From: Ectobius pallidus | Lineage: Eukaryota; Arthropoda; Insecta; Blattodea; Ectobiidae | Direction of reading: 5' to 3' | DNA length: 64,000 nt | Assembly (NCBI GenBank): GCA_964059195.1 | Contig: CAXKWD010000007.1 | Coordinates: 1-64,000 of the forward strand | Shown here: piece by piece, positions 41,801 through 51,786 of the stretch | Layout of the letters: each line of letters opens with the position of its first letter | How positions within the stretch are numbered: the first letter of the stretch is position 1 | Notes under the pieces: generated by a model | What the model was told of the DNA's origin: nothing | The model's database searches: none | What the model saw: only the letters and a program-made list of their open reading frames with translations | Position numbers and translations under genes: made by a program

Positions 41801-43126
41801 GTCTTAGTCAACTTTTCCCAAATCGGGTTCAGTTGCTTCACTTATTTTTCCCTTCACCAGAATGGAGCAAGTCGCAGCTGGTGCGAGGCCCGAACGGTGT
41901 AAGGCCCGGACGGTTTAATACCCGGACGGAGCAAGGCCCGAACGGAGCAAGGCCCAGCATGCAATGCTTAACGGTGTGAAGGTCAGACATGGAAAGCCAG
42001 TATGTGATATCTGTGTGTAGACGCATATGTTCACCTGAGTTAGGACTTTCTGTCTTTGTCTGTGTTTGCTATTTAAATAGTCTTCCTTTGTCATCTGATA
42101 AACTCATCCAACAAATCCATATATAGCTGTCTCATAATATTTCCAATTTGTCTATCTTGATGTAATCTCTGATACCACATGCTCAGAATTACACCTTCCC
42201 CCATAACCTTAAATATTTAGGGACCATGACCCGTCAGATAGTTAATCTGATCCAACTGTGCATGCATTTTCTGTGCAGTTCCCAGATCAATAAGATATTG
42301 ACTTACAATCTCTGTCAATTTATTATACGTCTTAGTCAACTTTTCCCAAATCGGGTTCAGTTGCTTCACTTATTTTTCCCTTCACCCGAATGGAGCTAGT
42401 CGCAGCTGGTGCGAGGTCCGAACGGTGTAAGGCCCGGACAGTTTAATACCCGGACGGAGCAAGGGCCGATATACTCATCCAACAAAACCATATTTAGCCG
42501 TCTCATATGATATTTCCAATTTGTCTATCTTGATGTAATCTCTGATACCACATGCTCAGAGTTGCACCTTCCCCCATAACCTTAAATATTTACGGACCAT
42601 GACCCATCAGATGAGTGCTTCTCGGGCTAAAAAGAACACAAAGGTAGAGATAAAGACAGAATTTCGGATTTATTATGTATAAATGCAAAAAAGTTATTTC
42701 GTACTGTTTATTCTGATATGAAGCAAAACTATTAAACTGATAGAGCTGAAATGTTACGTGATCATAATGTGTTTTACCTGAAGAACATAGGAGATAAGCT
42801 GTTCACTCTTTTCTGCTGTTTCACCTAATAGCATAATCATTAGAATTCATTAGCAGTAGACAAGCCATAATACCATAACAATATAAACAGATGCAGTCAA
42901 AGATCCTAAAACACTCGTCTTATGATCTCATAGTTAAAACTAGTATTTAAAAGAATCTGATTAGTGATGGAAATTAGATGCTGCAAGACATGTTGTCCAG
43001 TGATACACTGAAAGATAACTCGTAGAGGCAGGTGGAAACAGGCATATCATTGTCATTCTGAAAGCGTGAAAAATTCAGATAAATATATAAATAAAGTACG
43101 TTTATTTCTTGTGTTTCTTGGGTAGT
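38811..43126 (+). repeat. Macrosatellite unit 8 (shortest complete unit)
   Basis: Length 4316 bp because the cluster has only two anchored sub-repeats (41698 and 42226). It keeps both 244-bp copies. A one-base deletion (gcttaacgg) lies near 41969. Shares caccagaatgg and tagacgcata with units 6, 9 and 10. Confidence 0.92.
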
Positions 43127-44604
43127 GTTGGTGACGATGAGGCCTACACTAAATGTGACCTGGATTCCAAATATCTCTCTGCATCTACATATACAGTATA
43201 CTACAAGCTAAGACCCTGAAAGCCTTGAATGGATTGATAACTCAGTGATGCCGATAACAGACCAACAGATTAGAAAACATTCGAGGCTCACCTCAGAATA
43301 CAAAAATAAGACACAAACTGAACTTCACAAGAAGAACATTAACTTTAAAGTAAGGCAGTACCTAAAAACAGTGATGGAATATCCTCAGTCAAAATACCAG
43401 GAGTCTTCGAATTGAGAAAATGTTGTGTGTGTCTGAATCTAACGGTCGAAATAACCAAGTAGGCCTATGAAGTTTCGATATAGAAAATCTTGTGAGTGTT
43501 TGAGAAAAATAATTAAGTGCGGCATTAGTGTAGAAAAAGACATATGAATGTTTGAACCTCGGATGTTGAAATTTGTGAATACCTGGTTCTGTAGAGGAAA
43601 TTTTGAGAGAGTTTGAATCATAGACGTAAAAATAACTAAGTACACTGTTCAAAATACAGGAAATCTTGTGAACGTCTGAACCTAAGAGAAAATATTTGGG
43701 TAAAAGATGAGTGAATGATTGAACATCAGATGTAAACATCACTAATTGCCATTGTGAAAGTGGGAAGGTGTGTATAGGAAGAACGAAATACATAATAAAA
43801 TGCAAAGAAGACAAGTGGAATCTCAGAAAATTTCACCCCAAAAAATTGAACTTTTGCCAAACTTTCTGTACACTTTAAGAATAGGTATCTTTAGTGCATT
43901 GAAAACACTTGACAACAACAAAGAGATACTGAAAACATCCACACTTTTTTAAGTAACCAGGGAAAGCTTCTTCCTTCTCCAGATTTGACTTATTTTCCAT
44001 TGAATCAAACTGGACGAATGATGTCATCACGAGCTCTAAACCTGTTCCACTATCAGAAAATCACATCTCTCTCCTGATTTATTTCATCCATGGACCAAAC
44101 TTGAATATTTAGACCTTCCCACAAGCCGTTTTTGAGCTATCTTCAATAAATTACTACAGCATGATCTATTCTTTTAGTTCATTTCTTGCTGTAGTAGGAT
44201 GGATTATTAAATTTATTAGGATTCTGCTCCTGTAGCATAAGATCTTAAAGCTATTAAAACATGATTCTTAAATCAACCAGATTCATTTCCGTAAGTAAAG
44301 TTGGTTTCATGGTTAGTTTTATAATTTTAATTAAGTTATTTGATCTTAGAATTACCTTTCAAAAAAATAACATTTTATTGGAACAGAACTCCAATGAGAC
44401 AACATATTAAGAGGTAGCCATCATTAATGTTAAGTGCTACGGTCAAGGTAGTGAAAAGATAAATATTGAACTGGACAAAATCCAAAGCGTCCTGATTATT
44501 GCCAAGAACATAAAGTGTCGGATTTTAAAGTTATGCAGGGCATTTACTGTTGTCTTAAATACTTACAAGCTTCATCTCACTGAAGGAATTTGAATTATTT
44601 AGTT

Positions 44605-44848
44605 TTTATTTGCTGTCAGAATAGGAGAAAACATACAGTAACGACTGTATAAACATAGGGATGAGGAGGAGAATTTGTACTGGGTTGCTGAACGCTCCAA
44701 TGCTCGTGCAGTTCTGGCCAAACCAGGCCCACTCACTGCTGTCGGTCGTTACCAGGACACGTGAGTACGGATTTTCCTCCGAACTTTGTTGTAGACTGCA
44801 TAATTCTAATTATATTCTAATATATGGCCAATAAATTTCTTCAGTGAG
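44605..44848 (+). repeat. Single hybrid copy of the 244-bp segment, unit 9
   Basis: The 5' part carries copy-A variants (gctgtcagaataggag) and the 3' part copy-B variants (gctcgtgcag, ggccaaacca, actgctgtcgg). This is the product expected from unequal exchange between the two copies. Unit 10 has the same hybrid at 53265-53508. Confidence 0.87.
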
Positions 44849-47570
44849 GTAACATTTCATTGGTTTCGGCTTTCTATTTTACTAGATGAAACTTTCCATC
44901 CTTAGTTACTGAAACGTTCTGGGCTTGGAAAAAAGCTCTACTATCTCTTTTTGTGCATTGGAAATATTCTGAGATTTATCCTCTGAATCCGTCATTGTCT
45001 TCAAGGATTCTTTTAGGCATTCTCCAAAATTCAAACCAGTCCTCCTAACTTGAGTAGTTCTATCCTAGATAGTTGAAAATTCTTAACTGTTGCATATGGA
45101 ACTTCTGCTATGTGACATATGTGCCAAAGGAAACATTGATCATCTTTAATCTTACTTCACCCATTTTACCTCTATTGATCTCAGTGACATTGTACACATG
45201 AGTGTAAACTTCTTCCACCTGCTGTCTGTATTTTGGCGTCAAAAATGAAAATCTGTGTCCTTTCATTTACAACTGTACCTGCATTTTCTGTACAGTTCCC
45301 AGATCAATGAGATCTTGACTTAAAATCACTGTTAATTTATTTTACGTCTTAGTCAACTTTTCCCAAATCGGCTTAAGTTGCTTCACTTTTCCCTTCACCC
45401 GAATGGAGCAAGTCGCAGATGGTGCGAGGCCCGAACGGTGCAAGGCCCGGACGGTTTAATACCCGGACGGAGCAAGGCCCGAACGGAGCGAGGCCCAGCA
45501 TGCAATGCTTAAACGGTGTGAAGGTCAGACATGGAAAGCCAGTACGTGATATCTGTGTGTACAGGCATATGTTCATCTGAGTTAAGACTTTCTGCCTTTG
45601 TCTGTGTTTGCTATTTATACAGTCTTCCTTTGTCTTCTGATATACTCATCCCACAAAACCATATATAGCCATCTCATATAATATTTCCAATTTGTCTATC
45701 TTGATGTAATCTCTGATACAACATGCTCAGAATTGCACCTTCCCCCATAACCTTAAATATTTAGGGACCATGACCCGTCAGATAGTTAATCAGATCTAAC
45801 TGTGCATGCATTTTCTTGTCAGTTCCAAGATCAATAAGATATTGACTTACAATCTCTGTCAATTTTTTATACGTCTTAGTCAACTTTTCCCAAATCGGGT
45901 TCAGTTGCTTCACTTATTTTTCCCTTCACCAGAATGGAGCAAGTCGCAGCTGGTGCGAGGCCCGAACGGTGTAAGGCCCGGACGGTTTAATACCCGGACG
46001 GAGCAAGGCCCGAACGGAGCGAGGCCCAGCATGCAATGCTTAAACGGTGTGAAGGTCAGACATGGAAAGCCAGTATGTGATATCTGTGTGTAGACGCATA
46101 TGTTCACCTGAGTTAGGACTTTCTGTCTTTGTCTGTGTTTGCTATTTAAATAGTCTTCCTTTGTCATCTGATAAACTCATCCAACAAATCCATATATAGC
46201 TGTCTCATAATATTTCCAATTTGTCTATCTTGATGTAATCTCTGATACCACATGCTCAGAATTACACCTTCCCCCATAACCTTAAATATTTAGGGACCAT
46301 GACCCGTCAGATAGTTAATCTGATCCAACTGTGCATGCATTTTCTGTGCAGTTCCCAGATCAATAAGATATTGACTTACAATCTCTGTCAATTTATTATA
46401 CGTCTTAGTCAACTTTTCCCAAATCGGGTTCAGTTGCTTCACTTATTTTTCCCTTCACCCGAATGGAGCAAGTCGCAGCTGGTGCGAGGCCCGAACGGTG
46501 CAAGGCCCGGACGGTTTAATACCCGGACGGAGCAAGGCCCGAACGGAGCGAGGCCCAGCATGCAATGCTTAAACGGTGTGAAGGTCAGACATGGAAAGCC
46601 AGTATGTGATATCTGTGTGTAGAGGCATATGTTCACCTGAGTTAGGACTTTCTGTCTTTGTCTGTGTTTGCTATTTAAATAGTCTTCCTTTGTCATCTGA
46701 TAAACTCATCCAACAAATCCATATATAGCTGTCTCATATAATATTTCCAATTTGTCTATCTTGATGTAATCTCTGATACCACATGCTCAGAATTACACCT
46801 TCCCCCACAACCTTAAATATTTAGGGACCATGACCCGTCAGATAGTTAATCTGATCCAACTGTGCATGCATTTTCTGTGCAGTTCCCAGATCAATAAGAT
46901 ATTGACTTACAATCTCTGTCAATTTATTATACGTCTTAGTCAACTATTCCCAAATCGGGTTCAGTTGCTTCACTTATTTTTCCCTTCACCCGAATGGAGC
47001 TAGTCGCAGCTGGTGCGAGGTCCGAACGGTGTAAGGCCCGGACAGTTTAATACCCGGACGGAGCAAGGGCCGATATACTCATCCAACAAAACCATATTTA
47101 GCCGTCTCATATAATATTTCCAATTTGTCTATCTTGATGTAATCTCTGATACCACATGCCCAGAGTTACAGCTTCCCCCATAACCTTAAATATTTAGGGA
47201 CCATGACCCATCAGATGAGTGCTTCTCGGGCTAAAAAGAACACAAAGGTAGAGATAAAGACAGAATTTCGGATTTATTATGTATAATTGCAAAAAAGTTA
47301 TTTCGTACTGTTTATTCTGATATGAAGCAAAACTATTAAACTGATAGAGCTGAAATGTTACGTGATCATAATGTGTTTTACCTGAAGAACATAGGAGATA
47401 AGCTGTTCACTCTTTTCTGCTGTTTCACCTAATAGCATAATCATTAGAATTCATTAGCAGTAGACAAGCCATAATACCATAACAATATAAACAGATGCAG
47501 TCAAAGATCCTAAAACACTCGTCTTATGATCTCATAGTTAAAACTAGTATTTAAAAGAATCTGATTAGTG

Positions 47571-48635
47571 ATGGAAATTAGATGCTGCAAGACATCTCAA
47601 ATTCTCAACAAACCACAACAACATAGAAAGAAAATTGGCTGCGGAAAAAAGAAAGTTATATTGCTAGCGGACAGTCATGGACGTGGCATTGCCGAGAGAC
47701 TATCAAACAAATTAACCTCTGATTTTGAAGTTTGCAGTGTAATTAAACCCGGAGCCATGACACGGGATGTTCTTAATACCCAAGCCAATTTGCAGAGCGA
47801 GGATCACCTAATAATCATGACTGGATCAAATGACATTGATGACTCCACTATCAATACAGTCAGCGAAATCCTGTCATTTGCACATACCATTAAAGGAAAT
47901 ATCACTGTAGCTGAATTACCTCCCAGACATGACCTGCCTCCCAACTCTCCTGCCCATGCTAAAATACAAACTATAAATAGAGGGATCAACAAAATTTCTC
48001 TTCGCTTCCCTAATATAGATGTCCTCCATGGATCTGCACTCAGGAGACATCACTTTACACAGCACGGCCAGCATCTCAACTCCATAGGGAAAGATCTATT
48101 AACTGAACAATTTGCCAAAAAAGTATTGTTTACCAGAGCAGATTGTCAACGCGTTGAAAAAAGTATTCCTATGCTGAACACTAGCTACAGTCTTCCAGTA
48201 TCCATCACTAAGGATAACTTGTCCTCAGAACCTATTCATATTCTACAAATTCAGACTAACCCACTCATTAAGGAGTCTGAGACGAAGCAATCCTTAGACC
48301 ACCAAGACTACTGTATGTTATCACCAAATGGGAGTCTTGACTCAATCTGTGAGGATTCACCTGTAAATTCAACCTCAATTCAACAAACAGATTCAACACC
48401 TCAACCCACAAAGCCTGGAATATGCTCTCACGGAAATGAACTAACGAAACATCTTAGCCTCCCAAATTCATCTCCTAGTTTGGAATCATCACCTTTACCC
48501 ACAAAGTCTGAAAATCAGCCTCCAGGAATAGTTGCTGTTGAACCCGGCATCTCCAGAACTGTTCGAGTCAGCAGGCCGCCATCTCATCTAAAAGATTTTT
48601 TGTGCCCTACAAACATTCTGGACCGCCTAACTTAA
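47571..48635 (+). CDS. LINE ORF1, SGNH/GDSL esterase-like domain (partial at 5' end)
   Basis: A 354-residue frame from the ATG at 47571. That ATG and about eight codons come from the satellite; the element starts at 47596, so the natural start is probably lost. The SGNH domain spans roughly residues 28-180: block I ADSHGRG with D34-S35, block III GSNDI at 85-89, and a C-terminal block with QHLN around H168. The nucleophile serine follows D34, and G85 and N87 are oxyanion-hole positions by family analogy. Residues ~190-354 are Ser/Pro/Thr/Gln-rich without a recognised domain. Such domains occur in ORF1 proteins of CR1-type LINEs and are thought to help ORF1p function; the catalytic role is uncertain. 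ORF2 begins in another frame just after the stop. Confidence 0.85.
   Translation: MEIRCCKTSQILNKPQQHRKKIGCGKKKVILLADSHGRGIAERLSNKLTSDFEVCSVIKPGAMTRDVLNTQANLQSEDHLIIMTGSNDIDDSTINTVSEILSFAHTIKGNITVAELPPRHDLPPNSPAHAKIQTINRGINKISLRFPNIDVLHGSALRRHHFTQHGQHLNSIGKDLLTEQFAKKVLFTRADCQRVEKSIPMLNTSYSLPVSITKDNLSSEPIHILQIQTNPLIKESETKQSLDHQDYCMLSPNGSLDSICEDSPVNSTSIQQTDSTPQPTKPGICSHGNELTKHLSLPNSSPSLESSPLPTKSENQPPGIVAVEPGISRTVRVSRPPSHLKDFLCPTNILDRLT
47592..47595 (+). repeat. Target-site duplication, left (ACAT)
   Basis: Uninterrupted units read gcaagacatgttgtccag. Here acat is followed by the element, and acat reappears at 51648-51651 before gttgtccag. The duplication could be one base shorter because the element ends in (ATT)n. 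Confidence 0.7.
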
Positions 48636-48640
48636 CATTA

Positions 48641-51490
48641 ATGCATCTTAACATCCAGGGTTTAAGTTCAAAAATCGATGAGCTAAATATCCTACTACAA
48701 TCTGAGCTTTCTTACATTAACATCTTATGTCTAACTGAACTCTGGCTCCATAAGAATGAGATCTCCCTTGTAAATGTAATTAACTTCTCTCTAGCTGATT
48801 TCTACTGCCGTACCTCTCATAAAAACGGAGGTGTAGCCATTTTCATAAGAAATAACCTGGGCCTTCAATTCAATAAAAAAACCCACACTACTTGCTTTAA
48901 CGAGGAAAGGATACTTGAGCATGCCGTTATTGAACTTACTTGGCTTTCTGTTAGATTATATATTATCTGTATATATAGGTCACCTAAATTTTCTCCAATC
49001 TTATTTCTAAATAAGCTTGAATCACTGATAGATTATTTAAAAAAGGATGACATCCCCATAATAATCTGCGGTGACCTAAACATAAATCTGCTGGATTGCT
49101 CCCCCTCAAAAACCGACCTAATCCAACTTCTTCAAACTTTCAACCTTTCAGCCCTGATTGATGCACCCACTCGCATTACCCATCACTCTCAAACTTGCAT
49201 TGATCAAATAATATTAGACAAAGATGTTTTCTCCTCTTCGTGCTTTACTACCGATCTAGGCCTATCCGACCATAATGCAGTCTTCCTGATATTCTCTTTA
49301 AATTCTGCAATGATTCAGGATGCTAGCAGTACTAATGATAAAATAATCTCATGGAAAAGGTTTTTTTCTCCTGAAAATACAAATTATTTTAACTTCTTAC
49401 TGTGCAATGAATCTTGGTTGGACATACTCAATAATTCAAATGCTGAGGAAAAAGCTATTAATTTGACTAATACTATCACCCATTACCTCAACATTGCCTT
49501 TCCCTTACTTAGAATCCACACAACTTCTAATAGATGCCACCACGATAAAAAGTGGCTCTCTAAGGGTATAATCACGTCCTGCCGGAGGAAGAGATTGCTC
49601 TGTCGACTCAGCAAGACCATTTCCGATCCATCTTTCCGAAATTATGTCAATGAATACTCTAAGATTCTAAAAAAGGTAATTCTACAAGCAAAAAAAACTG
49701 CCATTTCCAAAAAAATTAATGCGGCTTCGAACAAGGGTAAAGCCATTTGGGACATCATTAAAAAAGAAATCCAACACAAGGATAACAATCGTGAACATAT
49801 CAAATTGAGTTTGTATAATGATATTATTAAAAACCCCCTTGACATCGCTAACACTTTTAACTCATATTTTGTGAATATCGCTTCAAACCTTAATTCAAAT
49901 AAAAGTCCTCCTACCGTAGTTACTAAGGACAAAAAAGTCAACAATACTATCTTTCTGAGTCCTGTTAGCTCTGAAGAAATAAGCAGAATCATTTGTGGTT
50001 TCAAGAACAAAATCTCTTCAGGACCTGATGGCATTCCAATGTCTTTAATAAAGCAATGTCCCTATTTACTCGACCCAATAACTGACCTTGTCAACGCTTC
50101 TTTATTATCTGGTTACTTCCCTGATGCGTTTAAGATAGCGAGAGTTGTCCCTGTTTTCAAGAAGGGAAAGAAAGACAATATAGAAAATTATAGACCTATC
50201 TCTCTCTTATCAGCTATATCAAAAATTCTTGAAAAAGCCATGTTCAATAGAGTAATGACCTTCCTAAACAAACATGAAGTATTATCCCATTCACAATTTG
50301 GCTTTAGAAAAAATAAGTCTATCAATGATGCCCTTTACTCCTTTTCTGAACACCTCCTCTCGGCCCTTGATAATAAAAATCCCACAATTGGTATCTTCCT
50401 CGACCAAACTAAAGCTTTTGATGTAGTAAACCACAGCATCCTCCTTGAAAAATTGAATAATTATGGTATTAGAGGAACCGCAAATGCCTGGTTTTCCTCT
50501 TATTTGAGTAATAGACGGCAAATGGTCCAAATCGACTCCCTGAATTCAGACCTTCTGCAGGTGACGTGTGGTGTCCCTCAAGGATCCTTGCTGGGCCCAC
50601 TACTTTTCCTCATTTACATTAACGACCTCCCGGCTTATCTACCGCTCTCCAAGAACATTCTTTATGCTGACGACACCAACATTCTAATTTCCGATATAGA
50701 CAGCGATCAGCTTCAAGCTAAAGCTAACAAAACCTTGGAGAATCTCCAGGTTTGGCTAAATTACAATAGATTGCACCTCAATATTTCCAAAACTAATTAC
50801 ATAAATTTTTGCCCTTTCTCCCTCGCAAACTTACAAATTATGTTTAATAATGTTCGCTTAAAAGAAGTTGTTTCCTCTAAATTCCTGGGTATTTGGGTTG
50901 ACTCCAAGTCATCCTGGAATACTCATATCTCCCACCTCGCTGAAAAAGTTTGTAAATTCACTTATGCTCTGAGAATTTTAAGTAGATTCTGTAATATTGA
51001 ACTGCTCCGTACTCTTTATTTCGGCAATATCAACTCTGTAATTTCCTACGGCATCCCTTTCTGGGGAACCTCTCCCAATCTAACTCGGATATTCAAACTC
51101 CAGAAGAGGATTATCAAAATTATGATGCATGTATCTAACCGCACGCATACCAAGCCTCTTTTCAAAAAATTAAATATTCTTCCTGTCCCTTGCATCTTAA
51201 TTCTAGAGACTGTTTGTTTCATACATGCAAACAAACAGAAATTTCCAAAGAACTCCCATCACCATCACCATGACACGCGAGGAATTAATGATTTTCACCT
51301 CACATCCCACCGTACCTCCAGAAGTTTAAAATTCATCAATCACACGGGTCTAATTCTGTACAATAAACTTCCCCACTCTTTTAAGCACACCAGTCAAAAA
51401 CTTTTCAAAACTAAAGTGAGAAATCTTCTTATGGAGCATGTTTTCTATAGTACTCAAGATTTCATCTCCGCCAATTTACTGACTTTATAA
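48641..51490 (+). CDS. LINE ORF2: APE-type endonuclease and reverse transcriptase
   Basis: 949 residues from the first ATG at 48641, five bases after the ORF1 stop (48633-48635) and in a different frame. The frame is also open upstream to 48602, so frameshift or stop-reinitiation is possible. The endonuclease is at ~1-220: HLNIQGL, LTELWL, GGVAIFIR, CGDLNINLL and SDHNAV with D210-H211. The reverse transcriptase is at ~470-750: PVFKKGKKDNIENYRPISLL, FLDQTKAFD with D588, GVPQGSLLGPLLFLIYINDL and YADD at 675-678. A C-terminal region of ~200 residues follows, with an HHHHHH run near 51257 and no recognised domain. It would nick the target and reverse-transcribe LINE RNA at the nick. All catalytic motifs are present and the frame is uninterrupted, so it may be competent. 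Confidence 0.95.
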   Translation: MHLNIQGLSSKIDELNILLQSELSYINILCLTELWLHKNEISLVNVINFSLADFYCRTSHKNGGVAIFIRNNLGLQFNKKTHTTCFNEERILEHAVIELTWLSVRLYIICIYRSPKFSPILFLNKLESLIDYLKKDDIPIIICGDLNINLLDCSPSKTDLIQLLQTFNLSALIDAPTRITHHSQTCIDQIILDKDVFSSSCFTTDLGLSDHNAVFLIFSLNSAMIQDASSTNDKIISWKRFFSPENTNYFNFLLCNESWLDILNNSNAEEKAINLTNTITHYLNIAFPLLRIHTTSNRCHHDKKWLSKGIITSCRRKRLLCRLSKTISDPSFRNYVNEYSKILKKVILQAKKTAISKKINAASNKGKAIWDIIKKEIQHKDNNREHIKLSLYNDIIKNPLDIANTFNSYFVNIASNLNSNKSPPTVVTKDKKVNNTIFLSPVSSEEISRIICGFKNKISSGPDGIPMSLIKQCPYLLDPITDLVNASLLSGYFPDAFKIARVVPVFKKGKKDNIENYRPISLLSAISKILEKAMFNRVMTFLNKHEVLSHSQFGFRKNKSINDALYSFSEHLLSALDNKNPTIGIFLDQTKAFDVVNHSILLEKLNNYGIRGTANAWFSSYLSNRRQMVQIDSLNSDLLQVTCGVPQGSLLGPLLFLIYINDLPAYLPLSKNILYADDTNILISDIDSDQLQAKANKTLENLQVWLNYNRLHLNISKTNYINFCPFSLANLQIMFNNVRLKEVVSSKFLGIWVDSKSSWNTHISHLAEKVCKFTYALRILSRFCNIELLRTLYFGNINSVISYGIPFWGTSPNLTRIFKLQKRIIKIMMHVSNRTHTKPLFKKLNILPVPCILILETVCFIHANKQKFPKNSHHHHHDTRGINDFHLTSHRTSRSLKFINHTGLILYNKLPHSFKHTSQKLFKTKVRNLLMEHVFYSTQDFISANLLTL

Positions 51491-51647
51491 ATTTATTTTT
51501 ATGGACTAATGTCTGCATTTTGTATGTGTACTGTATGTATAGTTATGTTTTGTTCAATATTTTATTTAGTTCTTAAGTATGACGAAGCCTTTGGATTCTT
51601 GTAATCCCTAATGGTGAATAAATATTATTATTATTATTATTATTATT
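51491..51647 (+). other. LINE 3' UTR with poly(A) signal and (ATT)n tail
   Basis: A 157-bp segment after the ORF2 stop. AATAAA lies at 51617-51622, followed immediately by about eight ATT repeats up to the target duplication. A microsatellite tail in place of poly(A) is common in CR1-like LINEs. Confidence 0.85.
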
Positions 51648-51651
51648 ACAT
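51648..51651 (+). repeat. Target-site duplication, right (ACAT)
   Basis: The second acat, after which unit 9 continues with gttgtccagtgatac exactly as in uninterrupted units. Confidence 0.7.
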
Positions 51652-51786
51652 GTTGTCCAGTGATACACTGAAAGATAACTCGTAGAGGCAGGTGGAAACA
51701 GGCATATCATTGTCATTCTGAAAGCGTGAAAAATTCAGATAAATATATAAATAAAGTACGTTTATTTCTTGTGTTTCTTGGGTAGT

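Larger units (their letters stand above)
47596..51647 (+). mobile_element. Non-LTR retrotransposon (LINE, CR1/jockey-like group), probably 5'-truncated
   Basis: A 4052-bp insertion present in only one of ten units. It encodes an SGNH-domain ORF1 and an endonuclease-reverse transcriptase ORF2, has a short 3' UTR with AATAAA at 51617, and ends in an (ATT)n tail. An ORF1 with an esterase-like domain plus an APE-type endonuclease is known from CR1-related LINEs; I do not assign a clade. No 5' UTR is visible and ORF1 starts close to the SGNH block, so the 5' end is probably missing. Both frames are intact, which with the single insertion suggests youth. Confidence 0.93.
43127..51786 (+). repeat. 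Macrosatellite unit 9, interrupted by a LINE
   Basis: Length 8660 bp, or about 4.6 kb without the insertion at 47596-51647. Anchors are at 45770, 46299 and 46830. Only one 244-bp copy is present. The unit resumes at 51652 at exactly the base where it was interrupted. Confidence 0.95.

Noticed and set aside
49642..50034. 130-codon minus-strand frame inside the LINE
   Set aside because: Shadow of ORF2, which carries clear endonuclease and RT motifs on the plus strand.
51255..51275. His6 run in ORF2 as a cloning tag or vector contamination
   Set aside because: It lies within a continuous LINE frame, encoded by mixed CAT/CAC codons, with natural flanking sequence.
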